Source of the DNA: an uncultured Bacteroidales bacterium
GTDB lineage: Bacteria; Bacteroidota; Bacteroidia; Bacteroidales; UBA932
Length of the DNA: 64,000 bases
Assembly: GCA_944323785.1 (NCBI GenBank)
Contig: CALUTU010000012.1
Location: forward strand, 1-64,000
Reading direction: 5' to 3'
Below, piece by piece: positions 16,940-25,578 of this stretch. A model generated the notes under the pieces. It saw only the letters and a program-made list of their open reading frames with translations, did not search any database and had not been told where the DNA came from. The stretch's first letter is position 1, and the number at the start of each line of letters is the position of its first letter. The translations under genes and the position numbers were made by a program.

Positions 16940-17965
16940 ATGAAAAAGCATATTTTGAGACTGGCTCTGCTTACCGTGGCACTCACGGCCATACTTACTT
17001 CCTGCGGCAACAAGACACCCAAAGACCGCACCCAATATCTGCCCAACATCACCGGCAATGCCGGAGAGGTACTCATCACCATCAATAAAAACTACTGGGA
17101 AGGCGAGCTCGGCTCCACCCTCAGGGAGATTCTCGCTGGCGAATATCCGTACCTGCCGCAGAGAGAGCCTGTGTTCAAGCTCTTCAACGCCACCCCCGGC
17201 GGATTTACCGGCAGCCTTATGCTTCACCGCAACATCATCATAGTGAACGTGTCTCCCGAAGTTGACACCACCGGCATACGCATATCCCGCGACGCATGGG
17301 CCAAACCGCAGGTCGTAGTCACAGTCTCCTCCACAACACCGGAAGAGGCCACCGAGCTCATCAGGACCAACAGCGAGATGATCATCAACGCCATCGAGCA
17401 GACTGAAAGAGACCGCCTGATAGCCAACTCCATCAAGTACGAGGACAGGGACGTGCGGCTGGCCGTGACCGAAAACATCGGAGGCTCGCCCTATTTCCCC
17501 AAAGGCTTCACTATGAAAAAAGACACCCCGGACTTCATGTGGATATCCCAGGAGACCACCTATGTCAATCAGGGCATTCTCATATTCAAATACCCCTACA
17601 CAGACCCCTCGCAGCTGTCTGCCGACTCCCTCAAGGCGAAGCTGGGTGACCTGTGGAAAGTCAATGTACCCGGAATGAGGGACAACAGCTATATGACTTT
17701 CAACAAGGTCATAGATCCCGGATTCAGGAACATTACATATAAAGGAATGACCATGGTGGAGATGCGCGGACTCTGGGAAGTGGAGAACGACTATATGGGC
17801 GGTCCGTTCGTATGTCATATTTTCCCAGACCCTGAGCGGAAGAACATCATCATCCTAAATGCCTTTGTATATGCGCCTAAGTACGACAAGAGGAAATATC
17901 TGAGGCAGGTTGAGTCGATAATTTATTCATTTAATTGGAAAGAAAATTTGGAAGTTGAAAAATAA
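16940..17965 (+). CDS. DUF4837 family lipoprotein
   Basis: 341 residues. A lipoprotein signal peptide with lipobox LTS-C (Cys at about 22) is followed by a soluble domain recognised as the Bacteroidetes DUF4837 family (NITGNAGEVLITINKNYWEG near the start; GLWEVENDYMGGPFV near the end). Function is unknown. It follows rseP after 15 bases and is probably last in the M23-dxr-rseP unit, so a cell-envelope role is likely. Its last codons contain the -33 box and spacer of the next tRNA promoter. Confidence 0.8.
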   Translation: MKKHILRLALLTVALTAILTSCGNKTPKDRTQYLPNITGNAGEVLITINKNYWEGELGSTLREILAGEYPYLPQREPVFKLFNATPGGFTGSLMLHRNIIIVNVSPEVDTTGIRISRDAWAKPQVVVTVSSTTPEEATELIRTNSEMIINAIEQTERDRLIANSIKYEDRDVRLAVTENIGGSPYFPKGFTMKKDTPDFMWISQETTYVNQGILIFKYPYTDPSQLSADSLKAKLGDLWKVNVPGMRDNSYMTFNKVIDPGFRNITYKGMTMVEMRGLWEVENDYMGGPFVCHIFPDPERKNIIILNAFVYAPKYDKRKYLRQVESIIYSFNWKENLEVEK

Positions 17966-17977
17966 TATCTATTTTTG
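17948..17977 (+). promoter_or_regulatory. Promoter of tRNA-Glu(CTC)
   Basis: TTG at 17948-17950, 19-base spacer, TATTTTTG at 17970-17977; tRNA starts at 17990. The -33 box and most of the spacer sit within the final codons and stop of the upstream gene. The whole stretch closely resembles the promoter at 19533-19562. Confidence 0.8.
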
Positions 17978-17989
17978 CACTCCCAAAAC

Positions 17990-18061
17990 GGTGGATTCGT
18001 CTAACGGTTAGGACACAAGATTCTCAATCTTGTAATAGGGGTTCGATTCCCCTATCCACTA
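17990..18061 (+). tRNA. tRNA-Glu (anticodon CTC)
   Basis: 72 nt cloverleaf: acceptor GGTGGAT/ATCCACT with a G-U first pair, anticodon stem CAAGA/TCTTG with loop TTCTCAA (anticodon CTC, codon GAG), T-stem AGGGG/CCCCT with loop TTCGATT. CCA is not encoded. It lies 25 bases upstream of gltX, the enzyme that charges it. Confidence 0.95.
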
Positions 18062-18086
18062 CTTCTTCTTTTTTCCCCTTAACATA

Positions 18087-19550
18087 ATGAGTGAAACAGT
18101 CAGAACACGATTTGCGCCCAGTCCCACAGGCTACATGCATATCGGGAATCTGCGTACGGCGCTGTTTGCATATCTCTTTGCAAAATCCCAGAACGGAAAA
18201 TTCATACTCAGAATCGAGGACACCGACCAGGGCCGCTATGTAGAAGGCGCCGTGGATGTCATCTACGACACTCTGAAAACAGCCAGGCTCTACCACGACG
18301 AGGGTCCTGACATCGGAGGCGAATACGGCCCCTACGTCCAGAGCGAGCGCAAGGGCATGTACCGGGAGTTCGCGATGGAGCTGGTGGAAAAAGGCGCGGC
18401 CTACTACTGCTTCTGCCAGAAAGGTGAGAAAGAGTCTGAATCCATGGAAGGCTATGACCGTCACTGCCGCAACCTGAGCAAGGAGGAAGTGGAGGCGCAG
18501 CTGGCTGCAGGAAAGCCCTACGTCATCCGCCAGAGAATACCGCTGGAAGGCAGCACCTCATGGAACGACATGGTCTACGGAGAGATATCCGTCGAGAACT
18601 CTACCCTTGACGATCAGGTACTGCTCAAGAGCGACGGAATGCCCACATACAATTTCGCCAATGTCGTGGACGACCACCTGATGCACATCACCCACATCAT
18701 CCGAGGCTCCGAGTACCTGTCCTCCAACCCCAAGTATCTGCTGCTCTACGACGCTTTCGGCTGGGAGAGGCCCGAGTACATCCACCTGCCTATCATCAAC
18801 GGCAAGAATCCGGACGGCTCTATCAGCAAGCTCTCCAAACGGCACGGTGCGGTGAGTTTCCAGGCCCTGGTGGAGCAGGGCTACCTGCCTGAGGGCATCA
18901 TCAACTATATCGCTCTGCTGGGCTGGTCTCCCAAGACAGAGCAGGAGATATTCTCCATGGACGGCCTTATCGCCCAGTTCTCCATCGCCGGCGTACACAA
19001 GAGCCCCGCAGTCTTCGACTATCAGAAGCTGGACTGGGTCAATGGCCAGCACATAAGCATGATGGACCCGGAAGAGTTCATCCGCATGGCCCTGCCCTAC
19101 GCCAGGATAGAAGGCACGTTCCTCGAGCCCAAATGGAGGAAACTGGCCTCGCTGCTCCAGTCCCGCATCAGCAAGCTGTCCGATATCCCGGAGAAGATCG
19201 CCTTCCTCTTCCGGCTCCCGGACTATGACGCTGAACTCTTCATCAACAAGAAGAACAAGTCCACCCTGGAGACCTCCGCCGCCATACTCAGACAGGCCAT
19301 AGACTGCCTTAGCGCAGTACAGGACTGGTCGGAAGAGACACTCCTGGCCACGCTTACGGAACTGGCCGGCAGCCTGGGTCTGAAGCTGGGACCGCTGACC
19401 TGGCCCGTGCGCCTGTCCCTGTCAGGACTGCTTGCGACACCGGGCGGAGCCATTGACATTCTGTACCTTCTGGGACGCGAGGAATCACTTGAAAGGCTGG
19501 AAAACGGCATCAGAGTGATAGAAAAGAAAAATTTGGTAGATGGAAAATAA
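18087..19550 (+). CDS. gltX: Glutamyl-tRNA synthetase
   Basis: 487 residues, class I aminoacyl-tRNA synthetase. The HIGH-type motif is HIGN at 18-21 in [17 protein letters not shown]; the KMSKS-type motif is KLSKR at 248-252. [12 protein letters not shown] and the C-terminal anticodon-binding helical domain are present. It charges tRNA-Glu. The gene stands between two tRNA-Glu genes, probably transcribed with the first by read-through, and its 3' end holds the promoter of the second. The last codons (KNLVDGK) resemble at the DNA level the end of the DUF4837 gene, pointing to a duplicated promoter-tRNA unit. Confidence 0.97.
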   Translation: MSETVRTRFAPSPTGYMHIGNLRTALFAYLFAKSQNGKFILRIEDTDQGRYVEGAVDVIYDTLKTARLYHDEGPDIGGEYGPYVQSERKGMYREFAMELVEKGAAYYCFCQKGEKESESMEGYDRHCRNLSKEEVEAQLAAGKPYVIRQRIPLEGSTSWNDMVYGEISVENSTLDDQVLLKSDGMPTYNFANVVDDHLMHITHIIRGSEYLSSNPKYLLLYDAFGWERPEYIHLPIINGKNPDGSISKLSKRHGAVSFQALVEQGYLPEGIINYIALLGWSPKTEQEIFSMDGLIAQFSIAGVHKSPAVFDYQKLDWVNGQHISMMDPEEFIRMALPYARIEGTFLEPKWRKLASLLQSRISKLSDIPEKIAFLFRLPDYDAELFINKKNKSTLETSAAILRQAIDCLSAVQDWSEETLLATLTELAGSLGLKLGPLTWPVRLSLSGLLATPGGAIDILYLLGREESLERLENGIRVIEKKNLVDGK

Positions 19551-19562
19551 TCTCTATCTTTG
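19533..19562 (+). promoter_or_regulatory. Promoter of tRNA-Glu(TTC) and rpsT
   Basis: TTG at 19533-19535, 19-base spacer, TATCTTTG at 19555-19562, overlapping the 3' end of gltX. Same spacing and nearly the same sequence as the promoter at 17948. Confidence 0.8.
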
Positions 19563-19574
19563 CACTCCCAAAAT

Positions 19575-19646
19575 GGTGGATTCGTCTAACGGTTAGGACT
19601 CAAGATTTTCATTCTTGCAATAGGGGTTCGATTCCCCTATCCACTA
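19575..19646 (+). tRNA. tRNA-Glu (anticodon TTC)
   Basis: 72 nt. Same acceptor, D-arm and T-arm sequence as the copy at 17990; the anticodon loop is TTTTCAT (anticodon TTC, codon GAA) on a CAAGA/TCTTG stem. CCA not encoded. rpsT starts 24 bases downstream and is probably on the same transcript. Confidence 0.95.
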
Positions 19647-19669
19647 CAAAAATAAAAAAAAGATTTAAA

Positions 19670-19921
19670 ATGGCAAATCACGCATCAGCAGACAAGCGTA
19701 ATCGTCAGAACGAGACACGCAGATTGCATAACCGCTATTATGCAAGAACAACACGCAACGCCATCAGGGCGCTCAGAAACACTACAGACAAGGAAGCAGC
19801 CGCAGCGCTTCTTCCCAAAGTTTCCTCTATGATCGACAAGCTCGCCAAGATCAACGTAATCCACAAGAACAAGGCAGCCAACCTCAAGAGCGGAATCACA
19901 GTTTACGTAAACAAATTGTAA
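19670..19921 (+). CDS. rpsT: 30S ribosomal protein S20
   Basis: 83 residues, Lys/Arg-rich and helical, with the family pattern [21 protein letters not shown] at the start and [12 protein letters not shown] near the end. Binds 16S rRNA early in 30S assembly. It has no promoter of its own that I can see between the tRNA and its start, so it probably uses the tRNA promoter at 19533. A strong terminator follows. Confidence 0.95.
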   Translation: MANHASADKRNRQNETRRLHNRYYARTTRNAIRALRNTTDKEAAAALLPKVSSMIDKLAKINVIHKNKAANLKSGITVYVNKL

Positions 19922-19949
19922 GTTTTTACGTTTCTGGTAACAGATATCG

Positions 19950-19984
19950 AAAAAACTTCCCGAACTTTGACGGGAAGTTTTTTT
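19950..19984 (+). terminator. Strong intrinsic terminator after rpsT
   Basis: Perfect stem AAAAAACTTCCCG (19950-19962) with CGGGAAGTTTTTT (19971-19983), an 8-base loop and a U-run. It ends only about six bases before the radC start. Confidence 0.92.
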
Positions 19985-19989
19985 GTTTT

Positions 19990-20664
19990 ATGAGTATCAA
20001 CGATTGGAAAATAGACGACAGGCCGAGAGAGAAGATGTATGTGTCGGGGGCGGCCTCTCTGAGCGATTCCGAATTGCTTGCAATACTTATCAACTCCGGC
20101 ACCAGAAACAAAAGCGCGATAGAGCTGTCCAGAGACCTGCTGGCTCAGTCTGACAACTCGCTGAATACCCTGTCGCACATGTCATTTGACCGGCTGTGCT
20201 CTGTTCCGGGCATAGGCGAGGCCAAGGCCGCACGGCTGAAGGCCATGTTCGAGCTGGCTGTAAGACTGCAGCGCGAGCCGTCAAATAAAGGAAATGCGGT
20301 CACCTCCTCCAGAGCGGCCGCGCGGATATTCATGCCCATGCTCCGCAACCTCCAGCACGAGGAATGCTGGGTGCTGTTCCTCAACCGGGCCAACAGGGTC
20401 ATAGGCAAGGAGAGGGTCAGCATCGGAGGTGTCAGTGCGACAGTAATGGACGCGCGGGTTATCATCCGCAAGGCGGTGGACAAACTGGCCAGCGCCATTA
20501 TCCTGGTCCACAACCACCCCTCCGGCAATCCCCTGCCAAGCGACCTGGACCGCAAGCAGACCCAACTGCTGAAGGAGGCAGCCGCCCTGCTGGATGTAAG
20601 CCTGGTGGACCACATCATCATCGCCGGTGACAGATATTACAGTTTCTGCGACGAAGGACTGTAA
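19990..20664 (+). CDS. radC: RadC family JAB-domain protein
   Basis: 224 residues. The N-terminal helix-hairpin-helix part contains LCSVPGIGEAKAARLKA (about 68-84); the C-terminal JAB/MPN metal-binding domain has HNHPSGNPLPSDLD. Despite the name, a DNA-repair role of RadC is disputed; the domain resembles a metal-dependent isopeptidase. The start at 19990 follows the terminator directly, so its own promoter is unclear; some read-through of the terminator may feed it. Confidence 0.92.
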   Translation: MSINDWKIDDRPREKMYVSGAASLSDSELLAILINSGTRNKSAIELSRDLLAQSDNSLNTLSHMSFDRLCSVPGIGEAKAARLKAMFELAVRLQREPSNKGNAVTSSRAAARIFMPMLRNLQHEECWVLFLNRANRVIGKERVSIGGVSATVMDARVIIRKAVDKLASAIILVHNHPSGNPLPSDLDRKQTQLLKEAAALLDVSLVDHIIIAGDRYYSFCDEGL

Positions 20665-20671
20665 AATTCAC

Positions 20672-20679
20672 TATATTTG
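20672..20679 (+). promoter_or_regulatory. Putative -7 promoter box of upp
   Basis: TATATTTG, full match to TAnnTTTG, 15 bases before the upp start codon and just after the radC stop. No clear -33 box. Confidence 0.5.
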
Positions 20680-20694
20680 TAATAAAAATCATCT

Positions 20695-21348
20695 ATGACT
20701 ATCATCAACCTGAGTGACGGCAACTCCGTTCTGAACCAGTTTATCGCAGAGATACGGGACAAGGATGTCCAGAAGAACCACATGAGATTCCGCAGGAATC
20801 TGGAACGTATCGGTGAGATCTTCGCCTATGAGATAAGCAAGACCTTGAACTACAGCATTAAAGATGTGACGACTCCCCTGGGCATAGCCCAGTGCAGCGT
20901 TCCCGGGGACGACATAGTCCTCGCGACCATTCTCCGTGCCGGTCTTCCTCTGCACAACGGCCTGCTCAACTACTTCGACAAGGCTCAGAACGCATTCATC
21001 GCCGCCTACCGCAAGTACGGCAAGGACAACAAGTTCGACATCGACCTGGAATACAGCACGTCTCCGTCAATCGAAGGAAAGGTGCTCATCCTGGCCGACA
21101 CCATGCTGGCCACGGGCGCATCCGTCCTCCTGGCCTATCAGAAGCTTCTGGACAAAGGCACTCCATCCACGACCCATCTGGTATGTCCCATAGCCAGCTG
21201 CTACGGAGTGGAATACCTCTCCAAGAACATGCCGCACAAGAACATCACCCTTTGGGTCGGAGCCATCGACGAGGAACTCACCAACAAGTCATATATTGTT
21301 CCAGGCCTAGGAGACGCCGGAGACCTGGCATTCGGAGACAAGCTCTAG
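20695..21348 (+). CDS. upp: Uracil phosphoribosyltransferase
   Basis: 217 residues, type I PRTase. Makes UMP from uracil and PRPP in pyrimidine salvage. Visible: the flexible-loop region TILRAGLPLHNGLL, the PRPP-binding loop VLILADTMLATGASVLLA, and a C-terminal uracil-binding region YIVPGLGDAGDLAFGDKL. Its TAG stop shares the palindrome CTAG (21345-21348) with the convergent rpoN stop. Confidence 0.95.
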   Translation: MTIINLSDGNSVLNQFIAEIRDKDVQKNHMRFRRNLERIGEIFAYEISKTLNYSIKDVTTPLGIAQCSVPGDDIVLATILRAGLPLHNGLLNYFDKAQNAFIAAYRKYGKDNKFDIDLEYSTSPSIEGKVLILADTMLATGASVLLAYQKLLDKGTPSTTHLVCPIASCYGVEYLSKNMPHKNITLWVGAIDEELTNKSYIVPGLGDAGDLAFGDKL

Positions 21349-22754
21349 ATCTCCTTGCGCATCCTGGCTATAGGAATATTGAGCTGCTCGCGGTATTTGG
21401 CGACAGTCCGCCGGGCCACCTTATAGCCTTTCTGCGAGAGAACATTTACAAGCTCCTCATCCGTGAGGGGCTTTTTCTTATCCTCAGCGGCTATGCTTTC
21501 CGACAGCACTTTCTTGATCTCACGGGTGGAGACTTCGTCTCCGCTTTCGGTCTTCATTCCCTCCGAGAAGAAATACTTCAAGGGATAGACTCCGAAATTG
21601 GTCTGTATGTACTTGCAGTTGACCACTCTGGAGATAGTGGAGATGTCCAGGCCTGTCTTCTCTGCGATATTCTTGAGCACCATCGGCTTCAGCTTGGCCT
21701 CGTCCCCGTCCAGGAAGAAGTCGTGCTGAAAGTCCAGGATAGCCTTCATGGTATTCTGCAAGGTGTTCTGACGCTGCTTAATGGCTTCCACAAACCACTT
21801 TGCCGAATCCAGCTTCTGCTTCACGAACGACACCGCTTCCTTTCCTCTCTTGCCGGAAGACGCGGCCGAGTTCATCAGCAGGTCGGCGTATCTCTTGTTG
21901 ACCCTCAGTTCCGGAACCGAGAACTTGGGCATGGTGAGTATCAGCTCTCCGTCCTTGTTCTCCAATATGAAGTCCGGCACTATCTGCTGGGCCTGCTCTA
22001 CATACGAGTCATCTATCTGACCTCCAGGGCGGGGATTGAGATGGACTATCTCGTCCACGGCATCCTTCAGCTCGTCCTTGCTCATCCCTGTCCTGGCCAT
22101 TATCTTATCGTAATGCTTGCGCGAGAACTCCTCGAAATAATTTTCCAGTATCTCCTCCGCCCGCTTCCTCTCCGGAGTCTGCTCCTTGACACGGAGCTGC
22201 AGCAGCAGACATTCCCTCAGATCCCGGGCACCCACTCCTACCGGCTCAAACTCCTGTATCACCTTCAATATCCTCTCCACATGCTCCGGGGTGGTCTCTA
22301 TATTGAGGCGGAATGCAATATCGTCCGTAAGGGACTCTATGTCCCTGCGCAGATAGCCGTCATCGTCTATACTGCCGATAACGAACATGGCTATCTTCCT
22401 GTCATCCCCTTTCAGATCGCTGTAACCCAGCTGCATCTCCAGGTTCTGATGAAAACTCTCCTTCACCGAGAATGTATTGTACTGAGGCTTCAGGTCCTTG
22501 CCCTGATTGTTGACATACAGACGGTAGGACGGAGTAGAATCGTCCTGATTGTAGTCGCTCAGAGATACGTTCTTGGGTTCTCCGTCCTCGGATTCTTCCG
22601 AAGGAGCCGCCTCGTCAAGCACCGGATTCTCCTCCAGCTCTTTCTTGATTCTCTGCTCAAGCTCAAGAGTGGGAAGTTCCAGAAGTTTTATGGTCTGTAT
22701 CTGAAGCGGGGAGAGCCCCTGCTGCAATTTTTGTTGTAATCCCTGTTTTAACAT
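21345..22754 (-). CDS. rpoN: RNA polymerase sigma-54 factor
   Basis: 469 residues from ATG 22754; an upstream in-frame ATG at 22865 would overlap the divergent gene. Starts MLKQGLQQKLQQGLSPLQIQTIKLLELP, the Gln/Leu-rich activator-interaction region I; region II is acidic (about 45-75); region III has the core-binding domain, and the RpoN box ARRTVAKYRE lies near the C-terminus. It directs transcription from -24/-12 promoters with AAA+ activators. It has its own divergent promoter and overlaps upp at the stop codons. Confidence 0.95.
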   Translation of the reverse strand: MLKQGLQQKLQQGLSPLQIQTIKLLELPTLELEQRIKKELEENPVLDEAAPSEESEDGEPKNVSLSDYNQDDSTPSYRLYVNNQGKDLKPQYNTFSVKESFHQNLEMQLGYSDLKGDDRKIAMFVIGSIDDDGYLRRDIESLTDDIAFRLNIETTPEHVERILKVIQEFEPVGVGARDLRECLLLQLRVKEQTPERKRAEEILENYFEEFSRKHYDKIMARTGMSKDELKDAVDEIVHLNPRPGGQIDDSYVEQAQQIVPDFILENKDGELILTMPKFSVPELRVNKRYADLLMNSAASSGKRGKEAVSFVKQKLDSAKWFVEAIKQRQNTLQNTMKAILDFQHDFFLDGDEAKLKPMVLKNIAEKTGLDISTISRVVNCKYIQTNFGVYPLKYFFSEGMKTESGDEVSTREIKKVLSESIAAEDKKKPLTDEELVNVLSQKGYKVARRTVAKYREQLNIPIARMRKEI

Positions 22755-22763
22755 AACTGACTT

Positions 22764-22792
22764 CAAAGATAAGAATAAAAATTTTATATTTG
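22764..22792. promoter_or_regulatory. Divergent -7 boxes for rpoN and the acyltransferase pair
   Basis: Minus strand: TATCTTTG (plus CAAAGATA at 22764-22771) ten bases before the rpoN start. Plus strand: TATATTTG at 22785-22792, 17 bases before the acyltransferase start. Both fit TAnnTTTG; -33 boxes are weak. The intergenic region is only 55 bases. Confidence 0.5.
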
Positions 22793-22809
22793 TACCAAGT
22801 TTCTCAGAT

Positions 22810-23646
22810 ATGGACTCAGAAAGCAACATCTTGTCTGTCGATATAGAAAAAGTCATACGCGGCAAAAGTCAGAAACTGGCGGACCGCCTGCCGCGCTGCG
22901 TGATCAATTATATCAAGAAGATCATCCATCAGGACGAGATCAACCGGCTGCTCCTGGAGAACCGGGAATACACCGGCGTAGAGTTCGCCACTCACATCCT
23001 CAAGGACCTGGATGTCAGCTACCGGGTTCATTTCTCCGGGAAACGGCCGGCCCCTGACGGACGGTACATATTCGTGTCCAATCATCCTCTGGGAGGTCTG
23101 GACGGCATGATACTCATCTCCTACATAGGCAGCAGCTTCGGGAACGTGAAGTTCATAGTGAACGACCTGCTTATGTACATCAAGCCGCTGGCCCCCGTCT
23201 TCGTACCCGTCAACAAGTACGGCAGGATGAGGCACGACAATACCCTGATGTTCCAGGAGACATTCGGCTCGGACTCGCAGATACTCTACTTCCCTGCCGG
23301 ACTGTGCTCCAGACTCATAAAGGGGAAAGTGACCGATCTGGACTGGAAGAAGACCTTTGTCTCGAAAGCCATAGAGAGCCGCAGGGACATCGTTCCGATG
23401 TTCTTCTCCGGAGAGAACTCCAGACGTTTCTACCGCCTCGCCAATCTGCGGAAAAGACTTGGCATAAAGGTCAATATCGAGACGTTCCTGCTGCCCGACG
23501 AGATGTTCCGCAAGAAAGGCTCGGCTTTTGACCTGTATATAGGAGAACCGATACCGTACACCGCCCTGACCGGGGAACACACCCACAAGGAGTGGTGCGA
23601 CATCATAAGACAGACCAGCTATGCAACCTGTAATCAAACCCGTTGA
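22810..23646 (+). CDS. Lysophospholipid-type O-acyltransferase, GlsA/OlsA-like
   Basis: 278 residues. The acyltransferase motif HX4D appears as NHPLGGLD (about 94-101), and FPAGLCSR matches the second (FPEG-type) motif. The gene overlaps the next, a GNAT N-acyltransferase, by 26 bases. This pair matches the two enzymes that make glycine lipids in Bacteroides (GlsB/GlsA) and ornithine lipids elsewhere (OlsB/OlsA): the GNAT enzyme N-acylates the amino acid with a 3-hydroxy fatty acid, and this enzyme adds the second acyl chain to that hydroxyl. The amino acid used here is inferred, not seen. Confidence 0.8.
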   Translation: MDSESNILSVDIEKVIRGKSQKLADRLPRCVINYIKKIIHQDEINRLLLENREYTGVEFATHILKDLDVSYRVHFSGKRPAPDGRYIFVSNHPLGGLDGMILISYIGSSFGNVKFIVNDLLMYIKPLAPVFVPVNKYGRMRHDNTLMFQETFGSDSQILYFPAGLCSRLIKGKVTDLDWKKTFVSKAIESRRDIVPMFFSGENSRRFYRLANLRKRLGIKVNIETFLLPDEMFRKKGSAFDLYIGEPIPYTALTGEHTHKEWCDIIRQTSYATCNQTR

Positions 23647-24589
23647 CCGCAAGCTCATACGCCGTGAGCTTACAGCCGCCAAGTACATCCGTACCACACG
23701 CAAGGGCGACAATGAACTCTATGAGGTGACCTACAAGGACTCGCCCAACATCATGCAGGAGATAGGCAGGCTCAGGGAGATATCTTTCCGCCTGGCCGGA
23801 GGAGGCTCGGGCAAGGACTGCGACCTGGACCGGTTCGACACGGACCCCGTGGACTACTACCGCCAGCTGATTGTCTGGGATCCGCACGACAATGAGATAC
23901 TTGGAGGCTACAGGTACATCCTCTGCGGCGGCATCTCTCCCGAGAAGATGGCCACGAGCGAGATATTCCGCTTCTCCGAGAAGTTCATACACGACTATAT
24001 GCCGTTCACCATTGAGCTGGGACGTTCTTTCATCCAGCCCAACTATCAGAATGTCAACATGAAGAGAAAGGGCATCTACGCTTTGGACAATCTGTGGGAC
24101 GGACTTGGTGCGCTGATGCTCAAGTACAGTCACTACAAATACTTCTTCGGGAAGGTTACCATGTACACATCCTACAACCTGCGGGCCCGCAACACTCTGC
24201 TGAACTTCCTGCACAAGTATTTCGGAGACCCGGACAGGCTGGTGACACCCGTAGTGCCGATAGACTACGACAGCAGCAACAGATACTATCAGGAACTGTT
24301 CAACGGTCTTGACTATCACGATGCCTACAAGGTACTCCAGAAAGAGATAAAGCAGAACGGCGAGTTCATCCCGCCCTTGATAAACTCATACATGAACCTG
24401 TCTCCCTCGATGAAGGTCTTCGGGACGGCCGTCAATCCTGGCTTCGGCAACGTGGAGGAGACCGGCATCCTCGTCAATATGGAGGATATATATCCGGAGA
24501 AGAAAGAGCGGCACCTGGCCCCCATGCAGGCGGCCCTGCGGGCTGTAGCGGCCAGGTTCAGACCTAAATGGTGGAGAAAGATTCTCTGA
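23621..24589 (+). CDS. GNAT amino-acid N-acyltransferase, GlsB/OlsB-like (hemolysin-type)
   Basis: 322 residues of the acyl-ACP-dependent GNAT family once annotated as hemolysin. Conserved stretch REISFRLAGGGSGKDCDLDRFD (about 47-68), VWDPHDNEILGGYRY, and ELGRSFIQPNYQ. In the glycine-lipid pathway this is the first enzyme (3-hydroxyacyl-ACP plus glycine). The partner O-acyltransferase overlaps its 5' end; translation is probably coupled. The 3' end overlaps the convergent SPOR gene by 26 bases. Confidence 0.8.
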   Translation: MQPVIKPVDRKLIRRELTAAKYIRTTRKGDNELYEVTYKDSPNIMQEIGRLREISFRLAGGGSGKDCDLDRFDTDPVDYYRQLIVWDPHDNEILGGYRYILCGGISPEKMATSEIFRFSEKFIHDYMPFTIELGRSFIQPNYQNVNMKRKGIYALDNLWDGLGALMLKYSHYKYFFGKVTMYTSYNLRARNTLLNFLHKYFGDPDRLVTPVVPIDYDSSNRYYQELFNGLDYHDAYKVLQKEIKQNGEFIPPLINSYMNLSPSMKVFGTAVNPGFGNVEETGILVNMEDIYPEKKERHLAPMQAALRAVAARFRPKWWRKIL

Positions 24590-25064
24590 CGAGAAACACC
24601 GTAGGGTACTCCTTTCTGATCGCCTCCAGGAACCTCATGGCGTCAGATCTGGCGCGGAACTCTCCGACCGTCACCTTAAAATACGGATTGTCATAGCTCC
24701 TGAACACGGGCACTCCCGGATGATATACCGAGAAGGTATCCACTATCTGCTGCGATACCGTTCTGGCATCCTTACTGTTGTCAAAGTATATCCGCACCCT
24801 GTATATCTGAGTCTTACGCGCCTTGTTCCTCTCTACCTGCGCGGTCATCGCCTTCTCCACGGAATCGCTCATCATGACCGCCTCTCCCAGATAAGTCATC
24901 AGACTGTCATACGACATATATATCCTCTCGGCCACCGAATCCTGAAGAGACAGGGTATCTGTGACAGTCAGTACCGAATCAGCCGGAAACTCCTCCGCCC
25001 GCATAACAGCCGCAGATGCCAGAAGCACGGCCGCAAGTATCAAATATTTTCTCATAACCTTCAT
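24564..25064 (-). CDS. Exported SPOR-domain protein
   Basis: 166 residues from ATG 25064, which overlaps the upstream stop in an ATGA junction. A signal peptide (MRKYLILAAVLLASAAVMRAEE, or three residues longer) precedes a short linker and a C-terminal SPOR-like domain (about 92-166: QIYRVRIYFDNSKDA ... YFKVTVGEFRARSDAMRFL). SPOR domains bind glycan strands lacking stem peptides at sites of septation. Most likely a periplasmic peptidoglycan-binding protein; no enzymatic domain is seen. Confidence 0.78.
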   Translation of the reverse strand: MKVMRKYLILAAVLLASAAVMRAEEFPADSVLTVTDTLSLQDSVAERIYMSYDSLMTYLGEAVMMSDSVEKAMTAQVERNKARKTQIYRVRIYFDNSKDARTVSQQIVDTFSVYHPGVPVFRSYDNPYFKVTVGEFRARSDAMRFLEAIRKEYPTVFLVRESFSTI

Positions 25065-25525
25065 TTTATCATCCTCAATATATCCTTTACCGGAGTCTTC
25101 TTCATCCTGAAAGTCTTCTTGTAGCCGGCATCCGACTTTACCACTATCCTGCCGTCCACCACCAGATCGTCCAGATTCCAACTGCTCAGGTTCAGGCCGG
25201 CGGAGATGATGGATATCGGATCCGACACCGAGGCCCGCACCGGAATCCGCACCTTGCTGTTGGTATCCGCCGCTACCGAAGGCTTATCCTCCAGAGCAAA
25301 CCTCGCAAACTCCTTTCCCTCCCTGAAAAGGACAGCATCCACCTCGTCCAGGAATATTACGTGCGGAGTAGGATTGTAGACATCGGCCTCCAGCTCTATC
25401 GTTGCCGACGAGGTACCGTTGAACCGGAATCCGGCCAGGGCGACATTTTCCACGGATATCTGCCTGTACTCAGCGCACCCTGCGGCCATAAGGGCCGAGA
25501 CCAGTAAAAGCACAATTCTTCTCAT
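25061..25525 (-). CDS. LEA type 2 / WHy-like lipoprotein
   Basis: 154 residues. Lipobox MAAG-C with Cys17, then a beta-sandwich-like domain: AGFRFNGTSSATIELEADVYNPTPHVIFLDEVD, typical of LEA-14/WHy proteins that occur as small envelope proteins in Bacteroidetes. Function unknown. First gene of a two-gene minus-strand unit with the SPOR protein (ATGA overlap), divergent from miaB. Confidence 0.75.
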   Translation of the reverse strand: MRRIVLLLVSALMAAGCAEYRQISVENVALAGFRFNGTSSATIELEADVYNPTPHVIFLDEVDAVLFREGKEFARFALEDKPSVAADTNSKVRIPVRASVSDPISIISAGLNLSSWNLDDLVVDGRIVVKSDAGYKKTFRMKKTPVKDILRMIK

Positions 25526-25547
25526 AATTCTCTGCTGTTTGCACCGA

Positions 25548-25571
25548 CAAAGATATAAAAAGTTATCTTTG
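25548..25571. promoter_or_regulatory. Divergent -7 boxes for the LEA-type lipoprotein and miaB
   Basis: Minus strand TATCTTTG (plus CAAAGATA, 25548-25555) 22 bases before the lipoprotein start; plus strand TATCTTTG (25564-25571) seven bases before the miaB ATG, implying a very short leader. A TTTG at 25538-25541 could be a -33 box for miaB with a long 22-base spacer. Confidence 0.5.
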
Positions 25572-25578
25572 CGGACGT

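Noticed and set aside
17990..19646. Duplicated tRNA-Glu as an assembly error
   Set aside because: The anticodon loops differ in a meaningful way (CTC and TTC) and the flanks differ in detail, so both copies are real.
20892..22739. 615-codon open frame on the plus strand
   Set aside because: It is the mirror of rpoN and upp, which have full motifs; the protein has no recognisable domain and odd composition.
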